Below are positions 1 to 13,267 of a DNA stretch of 64,000 nucleotides, piece by piece; position 1 is the first letter of the stretch, and each line of letters begins with the position of its first letter. Origin of the DNA: Viola odorata. Lineage: Eukaryota; Streptophyta; Magnoliopsida; Malpighiales; Violaceae. A program made the translations under genes and the position numbers. The notes beneath the pieces were generated by a model. The model was not told the DNA's origin and made no database searches. It saw only the letters and a list, made by a program, of their open reading frames with translations. The stretch covers positions 9,116,501 to 9,180,500 of the forward strand of contig OY829539.1 in the NCBI GenBank assembly GCA_963691705.1, written 5' to 3'.

Positions 1-1476
1 TATAAGAGTGAAATAGGTATGGAAATGGGGGTAGAAATACAACTTATCACGGTCCACAAGGGTTTGTAGATTGTGGTAAGAGGGTCGGTCCATAGAGACT
101 TCTAGGGGATTGTAGTTCTTGGTTGACTTCCTCGTCACTGAATTTGGTTGATAGAATCTGAAAATAAAGACAAAAACAAAAGAAGTAAAATAACTCAAAG
201 TAGTCTTGGTCGAAGGTTAGGCCAAGACAGGGGGTCTAGATTGAGATAAATCAAATAAAATGGGAATTCCAAGTAAGGGTGATATGAGAGCTTTTGTTCT
301 TATGCTTCGATCATTGACTCAAGGATGTTCATCTCTTGATTCATAGTACTGCTATAGAGTGGAGGTGCTCCTGTTCACTCCTGACTTCCCTCCTCTTTAA
401 ATTACCTAGCGGGTGCTCCCTTTCCTGATAATCCTAGCCAAGGGACACCTTGCTGGTTAAAGGGTTTATCTGTTTGACTGCTGTCTTGAATGACTGTTCG
501 CTTCCTCAATGGTATAGGGGGAGACAAAACCTAGGCCAAGTTGTCTCCCTGTGGAAACCCTAGGTTGTCAATCTGGTCTTGACCTAGATCACTTATTTCT
601 TCTAGTCTGACGCGAGACTAGTCACCTACTTCGCCTAGCCGACGGGTGCTCCCTTTCCTTCTAGGCTTGTTGCAACTCTTCTCTACTAGGGTACAAGAAT
701 GGCCAACTCTTGTCTCTAATGAGTAAGCGACTAAATAAGCTTAAGAAATAAATGAATACGAATAAAGAGATTATTAAGCATGGTTTGATCTCACGAATGC
801 ATAAGAACTAAGCTCATCAACCCTTACCAAGAATGGGTGTTTAGCTACTCATACTCATGGATAGAAAATAAGAATACTTGATTGCATAAATAAATTAAAT
901 CTGAGATTTTAAGAATTAAATCCGGAGCAATAGTATAAAGTGGCGGAAGAGAGAGAGGCTAGGAGAAGAGGAGGACAAATTCAGCTATAAGTAAGCTAAA
1001 ACTCCTCTGTCCTTCTCCAACTCAATCTCCTAAATAATCTCCTAAATAATCTCCTAGAAAATCTCTCCAAATAAATTATCCTGATTTATTTTGAATAAAA
1101 ATAGGAATTTAAAATATACAAAGATGGAAGGAGATCTTTGATAGGATTCTTAAATAAATATCTTCTTGATTCTTCTGATCCTGCTGGACAGTTGTAATTT
1201 GCCAGCTCGCATCTTTATCTTTTGTCAAAATTCTCCAGCTGCAGCCTGTTTCGTGATCTTGGCCAAACCTCCGGCCAAGACTGCCTGATTTATGCTCCAG
1301 AAAACTGGTTTGGCCAAACCTCTGGCCAAGATGCTCTGAAAATCAACTTCACCTCCAATAATCAGCCTCCAAGCTAGTACTGCAAAAGCATGGGAAATTA
1401 AAGGGAAATCAGTAGTTCTACTACCCAAATAACAAGTAAATGGACAATAAAAATATGATGAAATGCAATGTAATCA
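1..1476 (-). mobile_element. Athila-type LTR, family C, left copy (partial)
   Basis: Read on the minus strand this is an LTR that begins TGATTAC at 1476 and runs off the left edge of the window. It is a diverged copy of the LTR at 60496-62029. They share the primer-proximal end near 'gataagttgtatttctaccc', the 'gagtagctaaacac' block and a run of 'cttggccaa' motifs. By comparison only about 40 bases of the LTR lie outside the window. Plus-strand bases 1477-1485 are not LTR, so the internal region, if any, lies to the left and this is a 5' LTR or a solo LTR. The short open frames inside it have no support as genes. Confidence 0.75.
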
Positions 1477-1485
1477 GTCGATCTC

Positions 1486-3090
1486 TGATAGCATGCTTCA
1501 TGACCTAGATTTTACCCTCTTTTTGTAGCCTTTTCGGGGGACTTCATGTTTCCATTTGACCCTTATTACGACCTTATTTGCAGAATGACATCAAAAGAGG
1601 GAAAAGAGCAAAAAGAAGCAATTTCGGAGCAATTCTGAGGAATTCCAGCTTCAAGGCCTAGAAGGGAGGATGCTTTCAAGGCCTCGACGCGAACCAGACC
1701 AGTGCGCTGTCTCTAGGTCTCGACAGCTCCGCATCTTCCTCCAAAGACAGCATCTTTAAAGATCCGCACGGAATCCCATGCGCTTCTAGAAGGCAGCAAC
1801 GTGGCAGGAATCCCAGAATATTCCTTTTGCAAGGACATGTGCTGTCACCTCCTCATTGCCCTTATCTATTTTGTCTCCTAGCTAGTATTAGGCTATAAAA
1901 GCATAGTGCTAGGGTTTTTGTAAGGACGGCTGGTCCTAAGGATATTTTCTTACATTAATTTCAGCACACATTCTCTTAGGATAATCTCCTCTCCTTGAAG
2001 AACAGCCTTTATGATTCAGCTCTCCTTTGATTATTAATTAATCCATCGGTTCCCTCTAATCCTTTGCTATTTCCTTTTGTTATTTTATGACTACTTATAT
2101 CTATTGTTTATATTATAGTATGAGTAGCTAAACACCACCCTTCTTAGTGAAGGGTGTTTAATGGGTTGAAAAGGTTTGGCTAAGAGGTCTAATGCATGCT
2201 TAATATATTCTCTTGTTCACATGACTATTTACCGATTTAATTCCATACTTGCTTAGGAATATTAATGGCTTGATCATCTTTTAGTATGCCTACGTGAGTA
2301 ACGTCATATTCCAGGGTTATACCTGACGCGAAGCCCTGGAATTGGAGCAGACACCTAGGGGAGGCAGCGCGAGAGGCCTCACCTAGGGGTAAACTGTCAT
2401 CTAGGGTATGCAATACGGGTCTGACAAGCTGAGCTATTGCGCCCTAGATCTGTCTTACCTCTCCTTCATGGGCGTTCAGAGTTTAGCCTCCCTACTTCGA
2501 GCCCTAGACAGGCCGGACAGTCAAGGCTGCTTCCTGATGACAAGGGAAGTAGCTGGGAGGATGGCTGAACGTCAAGGTCACCTCATATGTGGAAACGGGG
2601 GGTGACTTCTAGCTACGAAGGTAAGTAGGGGATGCGGTGTGGAAACGCGGTCCCTATAGCAGGTCTGTACATGAGTCTGGAACATTTTTGCACCAATGAC
2701 TAGCCAACCTAGAAAACAACCCAAAGGAACACCTTTCACTAAGATCTATTCTCATCTGTTTAATATCTCTTTTACTACGTTTCTAGCCCTCGAAGTGTTT
2801 ACATTTCTTGCCCTGGATTACATTTTGCTTTCATGCCCTAGATAAATACTTTACAATTCTGTTTTGTTAGGTTAGCTCCCACACTTTGCGTTGGTTAATT
2901 TATTAGCCAACATTAAACCCCCCCCCCCCCCAGTGTTACTACAATTCGGTCTGTTGCATATCACCTTGTCATACATCTTCATTAGCAAACCTGTCCTTCT
3001 ATCTCTGTGGTTCGACCCTGTCTTGCCCCTATACACATTTACTTGTGCATCTAGGCACTAGGAAAATATATTATATTTGAGTGACGATCA
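1486..3090 (+). repeat. 5' LTR of the composite Athila element (family A)
   Basis: It starts TGATAGCATGC and ends GACGATCA. A TATA box (CTATAAAAG) at about 1892-1900 marks the likely U3/R border. It carries the 'gagtagctaaacac' block shared by all Athila-type LTRs in this window and a 14-C run near 2918-2931. The 65-codon open frame at 2408-2605 is repeated in the 3' LTR and is not a gene. Confidence 0.93.
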
Positions 3091-3095
3091 AATTT

Positions 3096-3113
3096 TGGCG
3101 CCGTTGCCGGGGA
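3096..3113 (+). promoter_or_regulatory. Primer binding site of the composite Athila element
   Basis: The 18-base TGGCGCCGTTGCCGGGGA begins five bases after the 5' LTR. It matches the 3' end of plant tRNA-Asp as used by Athila-type elements, where minus-strand DNA synthesis starts. Its position and sequence fix the 3' border of the 5' LTR. Confidence 0.9.
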
Positions 3114-3149
3114 TATGAACGGTACTAATTTTGTTTCTGTTTTTCTTGT

Positions 3150-6100
3150 ATGACCAGGAGGTCTGCCCCAGATCTGCTCCCTCTAGACCTCGAATTGACC
3201 AGGACGGAAAGAGGACTTCGGAGGCAAGCTCAAGGAACATCTGCTCATCGTAGAGTAATTCCACATCCTGCCCTCGACGGATCCCCTACCAACTTGGCTG
3301 ATCAGGAACACCATCATTACATAGACCTGACCTTCCTTCACGACAACCAACACCAAATCCCACCAGACCATCTCGATTTACTTGAAATGGCTGATCTAGC
3401 CGACCACAACAATCATGACGACCAAGATCGTCATGAGAACCCACCACCACCACCAATACCAGACCAACAAAATATTGACAACTTCCATGCAACTCCCGAT
3501 ATGGCAAGCAGCTGCATTGACTGGCCTAACGTCCCCCATGACTGGACTCTTAAGTCAGCCGTACTTCATCATCTGCCTATCTTTCGGGGGGTAGCCAAGG
3601 AGAATGCCCTTCGTCACCTCCAACAGCTCCATTCAATTTGCGAGGCCATGAAACCTGCTAACGTCAGTATTGAGCAAGCCAAGCTTTGCGCATTCCAGTG
3701 GTCTCTCAAAGATGATGCCCTTGATTGGTATTATGACCTTCCAGCAAGATCTATTCGCTCTTGGGCGGATATGTCAAAAATCTTCACTGAAAAGTACTAC
3801 CCTACTTCTATCTCTAACACTACACGCAAGCAACTAGTTTCCATAGTTCAGAAGAAGGAGGAAACCCTGGCCCAGTACTACGAAAGATTTCAGAAGATGC
3901 AGTCTAATTGCCCAGCCCACAACCTTACCGAACACGCTCTTGTTCAGTACTTTTGTGAAGGCCTCCAACCTCATGACAAGGCATTGCTAAATGCAGCTGC
4001 CAATGGTTCCCTGACTGCCTTGACCCCGAAAGCAACTCGAGCTACGATAGAGCTCATGGCCAAGAATGCCTCTGATGACCTTACCAACAATCCAGGCCAG
4101 GATGTCCAAGTAGCAGCCCTTCAGAAACAGATATCGTCCCTTACGGGGATGCTTCAGAATTTCATAACATCACAACCCGCACCTGTCAAAGCTTGCCAAA
4201 TATGCAATTTCGTGGATCATGCCACTGATGCATGCCCCCACATTCCAGAAGAAATTCAAGTAAATGCTGCTGGCCAATTCATTCCAGTCCAATATGCTCA
4301 AAATTACAACCAAGGGTGGAAACAGCCAAATCCAGGGTGGGTACCAAACAATCAATTTTCGGGACCTAGCCACCAACCACCCCAGAATCCATATGGAAAC
4401 CCCCCGCCTAACATGCCAAACTTCAGACCTCGACCCACGTATCATCAACAGCAGTACCAACGCCAACCTCCTCAAGATCAAACCTTTGTCCAACCTCCAG
4501 ATCAGACTTTTATCCAGCCCCCGAAAGCTGAAATACCCAGGAACCCCGAACAGCAAAAAGAAATCGATGATCTCAAAAAGCAGATGCGCAATCTGACTGC
4601 CCAACTCCAGGAAGTAACAAACCATGGCAGATTGCCACCTCAAACAGAAGTAAATCCAAAGCACAATGTCTGCGCATTGACTCTGCGTAGTGGAATGACC
4701 CTGAACTCACCTGAGCTTCCAGCCCCCGATGCTGAAAATACACCCGAGGCCGAGATTCGGCCCAAACCCAGAACTAAACTTCCCAAAGTCCCTAGATTCG
4801 TGGAAGTCAAAGAGGATAGAATCCGCTCTCCGAGAGGTTCACCACGAAATGACCCAAACCCACCAGAATTTACTCAAGAATACATCCATAAGATTCTCGA
4901 GCCCCCGTTCCCTCATAGATTGGTCAAGGCCAAGAAAGATAAGGAAGACCGAGATATCTTTGAGATGTTCAGTAAAGTGGTTGTCAATATTCCTCTCCTC
5001 CAGGCCGTGAAAAATGTCCCTCGCTATGCCAAATTCTTGAAGCAACTGTGCACTAACAAAAACAAGTTCGCTGAAGTCAACAAGATCAGCATAGGAGCCA
5101 GTGCTTCCGCGCACATCCAAAGCAGAATTCCTCCAAAATGCAAAGACCAGGGCATGTTCATTATCCCTTGTCGAATAGGCACAGTTGATATTGGAAAAGC
5201 CATGTGTGATCTCGGCGCAGGAATTAATGTGATGCCCTTGATAATCTACAACAGTCTAGGTCTCGAACCTCTAGTTCCCACAGACCTGGCTATCCAGCTC
5301 GCGGATCATTCCATCATTTACCCCGAAGGGATTATCAAAGATGTTCTAGTCCAAGTGGGAGAATTCTTGTTCCCTGCTGATTTCTACGTAATTGCAATAG
5401 AAAATGAGGACTCCACCAAGTCCACTGATGTCCTTCTAGGCCGTCCATTTCTGGCCACGGCCCGAGCCAAGATTGATGTTCATGATGCCATCATTTCTCT
5501 CGAATTTGATGGAGAGATCATCAAATTCAATATGCTAGAGGCCATGCGATACCCTTCTGAATTTTCTAGTGTGAATTATATTGATATTGTCGATCCCCTT
5601 GTAGGGGAAATTGATGAAATGTATTCTACTGACCCCTTGCATTTTGCCCTTGACAGGAGTCTGACACCCGCTCTTCTAGATGTCGTGGCCTCGACAATTT
5701 CCATTCCATCTGAGTTACACTCTGTCGTCGCTGACCTAGAAGAATGCCCTGTCACTCAGTATGAGCCACCAGCGCAGTCCCCTGACTACGAAGGCCATGT
5801 TAAATTAATTCCATCAGTTGATCAGGCTCCAGCCCTAGATCTTAAACCTTTACCTTCTCATCTAAAGTATGCTTATCTGGGTCCCGATAACTCTCTACCT
5901 GTTATTATCTCCAACAAGCTTCGAGACCTCGAAGAGTCCCAACTGCTTTCTTTGCTGAAAAACTTCAGACAAGCCATAGGATGGACCATTGCAGACATCA
6001 AAGGTCTATCCCCAGCATTGTGCACTCATCACATCCACCTAGAAGATGCAAGCAAGACCATTCGCCAGCCCCAGAGACGCCTTAACCCGCCTATGATGGA

Positions 6101-8738
6101 AGTGGTGAAGAAAGAAATTCTTAAGTTGCTAGACGCACGAGTTATCTACCCCATCTCAGATAGCCCTTGGGTCAGCCCTATCCAGGTCGTGCCCAAGAAA
6201 ACAGGCCTCACAATCATCACCAGCCAAGATGGCGAATCCATTCCTACCCGGATCCAGAATGGGTGCAGAGTGTGCATCGATTACCGCCGACTGAATGCTG
6301 CCACCAGGAAAGACCATTTCCCCTTGCCCTTCATCGATCAGATGCTGGAACGTCTCGCAGGAAAGACCCACTATTGCTGCCTAGACGGTTACTCTGGTTT
6401 CCACCAGATCCCGGTCGCTCCTGAAGACCAGGAAAAGACTACCTTTACCTGCCCTTTCGGGACCTTCACATATAGACGCATGCCCTTCGGCCTGTGCAAC
6501 GCTCCTGCCACTTTCCAGCGCTGTATGGTTAGCATTTTCTCTGAGTTAGTCGAAGAAGGAATCGAGGTCTTCATGGACGACTTCACCGTCTATGGAAATT
6601 CCTTTGACGAATGCATGAGCAATCTGAAGAAATGTTTAGAGCGCTGCATAGAGACAGACCTTGCCCTGAATTTTGAGAAATGCCACTTTATGGTGGATCG
6701 AGCCCTGGTGCTAGGCCATGTTATATCAGCCAAAGGGATTGAGGTCGACAAAGCAAAAATCGAAGTGATAGAGTCCCTGCCCTATCCTTCTTGTGTCAAA
6801 GATGTGAGATCTTTTCTAGGCCACGCCGGATTCTACATACGATTTATCAAGGATTTTTCCAAAATCGCTCAACCAATGTGTCGCTTGCTCCAGAAAGACA
6901 CGATCTTTGATTTTAATGAGGCGTGCAAAGACGCTTTTGAACTTCTCAAGAAAAAACTTATCTCGGCCCCGATCATTCGTGCCCCCGACTGGACATTACC
7001 TTTCGAGGTCATGTGTGACGCCAGCAATCAAGCCCTGGGCGCCGTCTTGGGTCAGAGGAAGGAGAAGGAGACCCATGTGATTTATTATGCTTCCAAACTA
7101 CTAGACCCAGCCCAGCAGAATTACACAACCACAGAAAAGGAACTCCTGGCTGTTGTCTATGCCCTAGACAAGTTCAGGCAATATCTCCTAGGCACTCATG
7201 TCCTCATCTATTCGGATCATTCTGCCCTTCGGTGCTTGCTGACCAAAGCAGATGCCAAGCCACGACTTATTCGATGGATCTTGCTTTTGCAAGAGTTTGA
7301 CATAGCTATCAAAGATAAAGCGGGAAAAGAAAATCTTGTGGCAGACCACTTGAGCAGACTTCCAGCCCAAGCAGATAATTCGCTTGAACCCATCCGAGAT
7401 ACTTTTCCAGACGAGCGACTATGTCTAGCCCAAGCTGTCTATTCCCCTTGGTTCTCAGATATTGCAAACTTTTGTGCCACTGAAACTTTTCCAGTCGATG
7501 TCTCCCCTTCCGAATGCAACAAAATCAGAAGGCGAGCCAAATACTACATTTGGGACAGCCCCTATTTATGGAAACATTGCTCAGACCAAATAATTCGAAG
7601 ATGTGTGACCATGGATGAGGTGCCCTCGATCCTTAAATTCTGTCATTCTGAAGGAGGACATTTCGCGGCCAAGAAAACTGCCCTGAAAGTCCTAGAAGCT
7701 GGCCTTTACTGGCCAACCATTTTCAAGGACAGTTACATGTATTGCGCTTCGTGCCCCCGATGTCAGGCCACTGGAAATATAGGGGCCAGAAATCAGATGC
7801 CCTTGACTAACATCATCACTTACGAGATCTTCGATATATGGGGTATCGACTTCATGGGTCCCTTTCCCAACTCTTTTGGCAATATCTATATTCTTCTAGC
7901 AGTCGATTATGTTTCCAAATGGGTAGAAGCCAACGCCACTCGGACGGATGATTCTAAGGTGGTTGTGAACTTTCTTCGTACCCATATCTTCAATCGGTTT
8001 GGCACCCCTAGAGCCCTCATCAGTGATAGAGGCACCCACTTCTGCAACCGTGTCGTGACCTCGCTCTTATCAAAATATGGAGTCCACCATAGAACTTCCA
8101 CTGCCTATCACCCTCAGACCAATGGACAAGCCGAGGTCTCGAACCGTGAGATCAAATCCATCCTTGAGAAGACGGTCAGCCAGTCCCGAAAAGACTGGAG
8201 CTTGAAATTAGATGATGCCCTCTGGGCCTACCGAACAGCTTTCAAGACCCCGATAGGAATGACCCCATACAGACTTGTTTATGGCAAACCATGCCATCTT
8301 CCAGTAGAGATAGAGCATAAAGCATTCTAGGCCATCCGAAAGGTGAATACAGATCTGGGCCTCGCAAATCAGCACCGCCGTTTGCAGATCCAAGAGCTAG
8401 AAGAATTGCGCGACGATGCTTATGAAAATGCCCTACTCTACAAGGGCAAAACAAAAGCTTTCCATGACCGTCACCTTCGTCCCAAAAACTTTGTAGTTGG
8501 ACAGCAAGTGTTGCTATATAACTCGCGCCTACGCCTCTTTGCTGGGAAATTAAAATCTAAATGGTCAGGACCTTTCGTGGTCACGACAGTTTACGACCAT
8601 GGGGCGGTAGAGATCCAAAATCCAACAACAGGAATTATCTTTAAGGTCAATGGTCAACGCGTTAAACCCTTCTACGAAGGATTTCAGCCCTCGACAGTTG
8701 AAGAGGCTATGGTGGACGTGCCACCTTCCCAGACCTAG
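3150..8738 (+). CDS. Athila-like gag-pol polyprotein with one in-frame stop in integrase
   Basis: An open frame of 1726 codons runs from ATG 3150 to TAG 8328-8330. The same frame then stays open to 8738. In order: gag domain (about residues 125-310), CCHC zinc knuckle (C349, C352, H357, C362), aspartic protease with DLGA at about 687, reverse transcriptase with FMDD at 1141-1144, RNase H (about 1290-1405), HHCC zinc-binding region, and integrase core with D1567, D1626 and E1662 (DD35E spacing). The stop lies after the integrase core, at a site where related polyproteins have a tryptophan, and separates off a conserved C-terminal segment of about 135 codons. All catalytic motifs I can see are intact, so the copy is recently dead or nearly so. 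It would act in cytoplasmic virus-like particles and in nuclear integration. Confidence 0.9.
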
Positions 8739-10523
8739 ATTCGTGTTGAACGTCGAGGTCCCGACGCATAAACAGACCACATTGGAGGCATTCTACATGC
8801 CATCCGCACCCTTTCTCTCTCCCTTATCTTTTCTGATATCTTTTCGGATTCTCTGATTTTATTTGATTTTGTTTTATTTATTGTAATTATCCTTTACCTT
8901 TCCCTTTCCCTAGGACTTTATTCTTTTTAATTAACGTTAACTATCCTTTATTCTCTCTTTTTGTCCATATCTCTATTTGTACCAACTGCCTAGTCCACTC
9001 AACTTTTTAAATTGCCTTTCCAGCTTTTTATGTTACCTAGGTGCATTTATTTATTTGCTTTGCCCTTTTCCTTTGCCCTTTTCCTTCCTTATTTAAGTTT
9101 CTTGTCTCCTACTTTCTATCCTCCCCATTAATTCTTTTTGCTTTATTCCTTTTTGTCTTTTTAATGCTAGAAATTAATTGCTTTCCTTTCCTTTCCTTTT
9201 CCGCAGGTGTGCAGGCGTGGGTTTATTGGTGTCTTCCAACCACTCCCAGCGTGCCATGTGGCATAAAAAAAACCAAAAAAAAAAATCAGAAAATTCAAAA
9301 AAAAAAAAAAAAACAATTAATAAACTTATTCCCCTTTTCCCTCCCTTTCCGTAGGTGTGCAGGCATGTGCTAGCATGAGTTCTTCCAACCACTCCCAACG
9401 TGCCACGTGGAGGGCAATGACCAAGAAAAAATTAAAAAATTAAAAAATAAATAAATAAATAAATAATAAACAAATTCCTCTTTTCTCTCCATGTTTCCAC
9501 CATTACTCTCACGCACCCACGTTCTCCCTTTCTCCTACCCACTTCTATCCAGAAAATCAATTCACACCATTAATTTCTTTTTCCATAATTAATTCCATCT
9601 CTCTCTTTCTTCCTCATGGCACGCAACATCCTAGAACTAAACCAACCTACTACTTCTCATTCATCTACTCTGCCCAGCCACCACCTTCTCCACCTACCTC
9701 TACTCCCTTCTCACATTGAGGGCAATGTGTAACCTAAGTGTGGGGAGGGTTTTTAGTTGCTTTGTTTTATTATTCAGTTTTTTTTATTTATTTATTTTTA
9801 TTTTGTGTTCGGCTTTATTTATTTTATTTTCATGCTTTGCTTTTATTTTTATTCTCGGATTTTCATCTTCATACATTGTCCCATTTTGAAAAATCCCACT
9901 TATGGACACACACATGACTTGTGCACATAGAATGAAAATGCTGTCTATATTCAAGGTCCCGAATGATTCATTGTATGCCTGTTATGCCTTATATCTGCTT
10001 CAAGGCCTTGAAATCAGTAGTCACTAAATTACACCTTGTGAGCAATCTGAGCCTTCATACCTATTTATTGCTTGAGTGAATGCATGACTAGGTACTGGCT
10101 GGGTTTGCATGAGATCCATGGGTATAGACATGATTAGACATAGGAAAGCAGCAAAAAGATTTAGTCTTCGCATCAAATTGTTCTCTTTGTTTCATTCGAG
10201 CCCCCGAATCCTCTCTTTTCCCTCCATTCTAACCATTTGAATTTTCTTTGATCTTTCTCTTGGCAGGTGAGCAGTGTTGTTGGGAGCACCATCGAGAGCT
10301 AGACTAGATAAATGAAGCAGCAAAAGCAAAGTGTGGGGATTCCGCAGATTCAAGGCCTCGAATGCTGGTACGGATCCAAGACCCCGAAGCTAAATGCAGA
10401 AATCAAGGGCAGAACGAAAAATAATCGCTTCCCATCCATAGCAAAACACAAGTGTGGGGAAGTGAAAATCAATATCCAGCCCCCGAAGGACAAGGTCTCA
10501 ATCCTCAATTCAGATCTCTCTCT

Positions 10524-10555
<32 letters not shown>

Positions 10556-11261
10556 TAGAAAAACAGAAATATAAATAAAAGAGAGAGAGAAGAGACCAAA
10601 TTTCATAGAGAAGAGGAAAATCGGCAGCCAGCATCCATTCAAGGTCCCGAGTCTAGGTCCCGAATGAAGAAAGTAAGGATCCCCCTCGAAGAAGAAGAGC
10701 CTAGTCTAGCTTTCGCTCCAGCAACATTGTCTCACCATTTCGATTCTTTCCTGCCAAGGGAGCATTCCAGGTTTGAGTTGGTTGACAACCTCCTCATTTC
10801 ACTTCCTTACCCTCCCTCTTCTCCATTTTTCTTCTCATTATGTTCCATCTTATCATTTCCTTTCCTTGTTTCCCCTTCTTGCCCCTGATGCGAAGTCTTT
10901 TGATTGCTAGATTGCCTATGCATGTGTCTAATGTACTCGGATTGATATACAAACTTGGTTTCGTGCTGCGTTTTCTGCATTTTGAGTGTTTAAACACCTA
11001 GCCCACGAGTGTGAGTGCAAACACTGATTCATGTGAGGACTAGTGGTTAATAGGCTGAGGCGGAAAAGTCTTGTCTTAAGGGTCGTCATCCTTCTGATTT
11101 GATGCAGGTGTATCTAGGTAGAGTCTGTTTCATTCGAGATCCTGAATGTGGAAAAGCATGCTTATTCTCTGTGTTGTGGTTTGGTGTATCTGTTCTGTTT
11201 TGGGGTCTGTTTCAAATTTTGTGAATGCTCGAGGGCGAGCATTGGGCAGTGTGGGGATATT
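8739..11261 (+). other. 3' noncoding module 1 of the Athila composite, ending in a polypurine tract
   Basis: No gene is supported here. The stretch begins pyrimidine-rich. Near 9198-9250 and 9340-9410 a block with 'aggtgtgcaggc' and 'cttccaaccactccca' occurs twice. A hairpin at 9712-9729 is followed by AAGTGTGGGGAGGG. Further AGTGTGGGGA copies lie near 10330, 10450 and 11250, and there is a 29-A run near 10530. The last 350 bases match the 3' module at 31410-31794 in layout. The module ends 'gcagtgtggggatatt', the polypurine tract abutting the family-B LTR. Confidence 0.75.
9712..9749 (+). other. Hairpin plus AAGTGTGGGGAGGG motif, copy 1
   Basis: A 7-bp stem CACATTG/CAATGTG closes the loop AGGG. 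After six bases it is followed by AAGTGTGGGGAGGG. The same arrangement recurs at 15122-15160 with a compensating base-pair change in the stem. Confidence 0.6.
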
Positions 11262-13267
11262 TGATAGCGTGTATTTTTGCATGATTTTCCCTCCATTATT
11301 CCTTTGATTTAGAGCATGACTCTGCTAATTTACCCTTGTTTTCATTACTATTGCAGATTTAGGCTTGAAAAGGGAGTTTATGCAAAAAGATACATTTTTG
11401 GTGCATTTTTGTGCAATTTCGTGCTTCAAGACTGCAGTCGAGGTCCCGAGTCCAGAGTTGCATTCGAGGTCCCGAGCCGAGGTCTCGAACCCGATTCAAT
11501 ACAAAACGGCTCTGTCCGATTTCAGCAAAACGGCTTGACCGATTTGACACTAACGCCTCTAGGCCGACTGACAATCCGAAACGGCTACAACCTTCCAACC
11601 AGACCAACGGGAAGAAGTAGCACGAAGGACTAGTCACTTGTCCACAAAACAGCCTGGGTCCCGAATCGGATTCGGGACCCCGAAGACACTTCTGGGCAGT
11701 CTGCCATGAATCCGCGCGCCAAGGATTATTTAATTCCCAATATTCTTCTTGTCCCTAGGCGTGCCAGACCAGCTCCTAATATTCCCTTCTCCCTCAACTT
11801 CATGCTTCCCACCTTCTTTGGTTCAAGAATATCATGGAGGCTACTTAAAGTATTAATAAAGTAAAGGATTATTTAATTCTTAGTGCTTTTCTTGTCCCCT
11901 AGAAGTGGAAGACAACTCTCATTAGCTGGAGAATCTCTCTTTGGAGATGGGAAGGAAGAGGCTGGTCGGATTGAAGACTATAGAAGCAAGGAAGAGCATA
12001 ATTGGAAGTGTGTAATTTTCTCCATTGATTTTTTCTTAGGATTTTTAGATAGGTTTTTCCTTAGACTTCTCTCTAGCTTTCTCTCTCTAGTTCTTGTTAG
12101 CTCCTCCTCTCTTTGCCGCTGGGCTTAAAAACAGATTTGGTGTTTGTAAACAAGTTTTCTTCCTTTAATCTTTTAATTAATTATTATGCTTTCTTTAATT
12201 GTTATTTATTTTTATCCAAGCATGAGTAGCTAAACCTTTAATTCTTAGCAAGGGTGATTCAAAGGTTGCAAGGGCAGATTTGAGGCCTAAGTGTGTTTAA
12301 TATATTCTTGATGCTATATTTAATTACCTATCATTTTAATTATAATTTCACATGGAATGTTGAAAGGCTTAATTACCCAATTTATATTTTGTGTGGATGC
12401 TGCCATTTGTGTGATGAATACGAAAGGAAAATTACATGAAATTAGTAGGCACCTATTTAGTCTTGACTGCACTGAAGTGGTCTTGAATTGATAGGGTAAG
12501 TAGTTGATTGATTCGGGGTCACGAGCGTGACAAACTGAGGGACCCTTAGGATCAGTTGTGTCTTTTCTTATCTTCATGGGCAGGTTGAGTATTGCCCTCC
12601 CGCATTCATGCCTGGAGGGATGGCGAACTGTCAAGACTACCTCATATGTGAGAACGGGGGGTAGTTTCTCTTAAGAGAAAAGTAGGAGATATCCGAGAAA
12701 TCTGGTCTCTATGTCACTTCTATGACGTCTCGAATAGAATAATTTTGTGCTGATGATAATCGGGACCCCCGAATGCAACCCAAGAACACCTATTGCTAAG
12801 ATTTTCCTTTATTTGATTGCTTGTGTTTATTTAGTCTTCTGTTTTATTATTCCTGCAATTATTTGCTGATTTGTTATATTTCACCATTCGGGACCCCGAA
12901 TTGAAAACTCAAGGTCCCGCATTACTGCTTTCCTTTGTTTTACCTTTCGGGACCTCGAACGTGACATTCGGGACCCCGAATACTGCTTTCATAGTTAGAA
13001 TTGTTAGCTCCATCTCTCTCTTGGCTGACTTGTTTTAGTCAAGTAAAACCCCCCTGTTGTTACATTTTTGTGTTTTTGTTCTGTGCTTCCATTCAAGACC
13101 TTGAATCAGTTCCAGCCCTTGAATTATATTTTGTGTCTTTTGTTGTTTTATTTTATAATTTGGCCTTGTCTAGTGTAAGTCTTCACCAATCTCTGTGGAT
13201 CGATCCTCTTGCCACTGTCTTCAATTTATTTTGTTGCATGTGATAAGTTGTAATAATTTGTTTGATC
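11262..13267 (+). repeat. Internal LTR of a second Athila-type family (B)
   Basis: It starts TGATAGCGTG directly after a polypurine tract, in the same spacing as the family-A 3' LTR. It keeps the 'gagtagctaaac' block near 12222, a 'cctcatatgtg' plus poly-G block near 12640, a C-run near 13050 and 'atctctgtggatcgatcc' near 13187. All have counterparts in the same order in LTR A, but overall identity is low. It ends 'tttgatc' where an LTR would end in 'gatca', and then runs straight into ORF1 sequence with no primer site. No target duplication flanks it. Several copies of a motif like TTCGGGACCCCGAA lie inside. Confidence 0.75.

Noticed and set aside
11262..13267. Simple solo LTR inserted into the Athila element
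   Set aside because: There is no target duplication. The left side is a genuine 3' module with polypurine tract, and the right side joins an ORF without a primer site.
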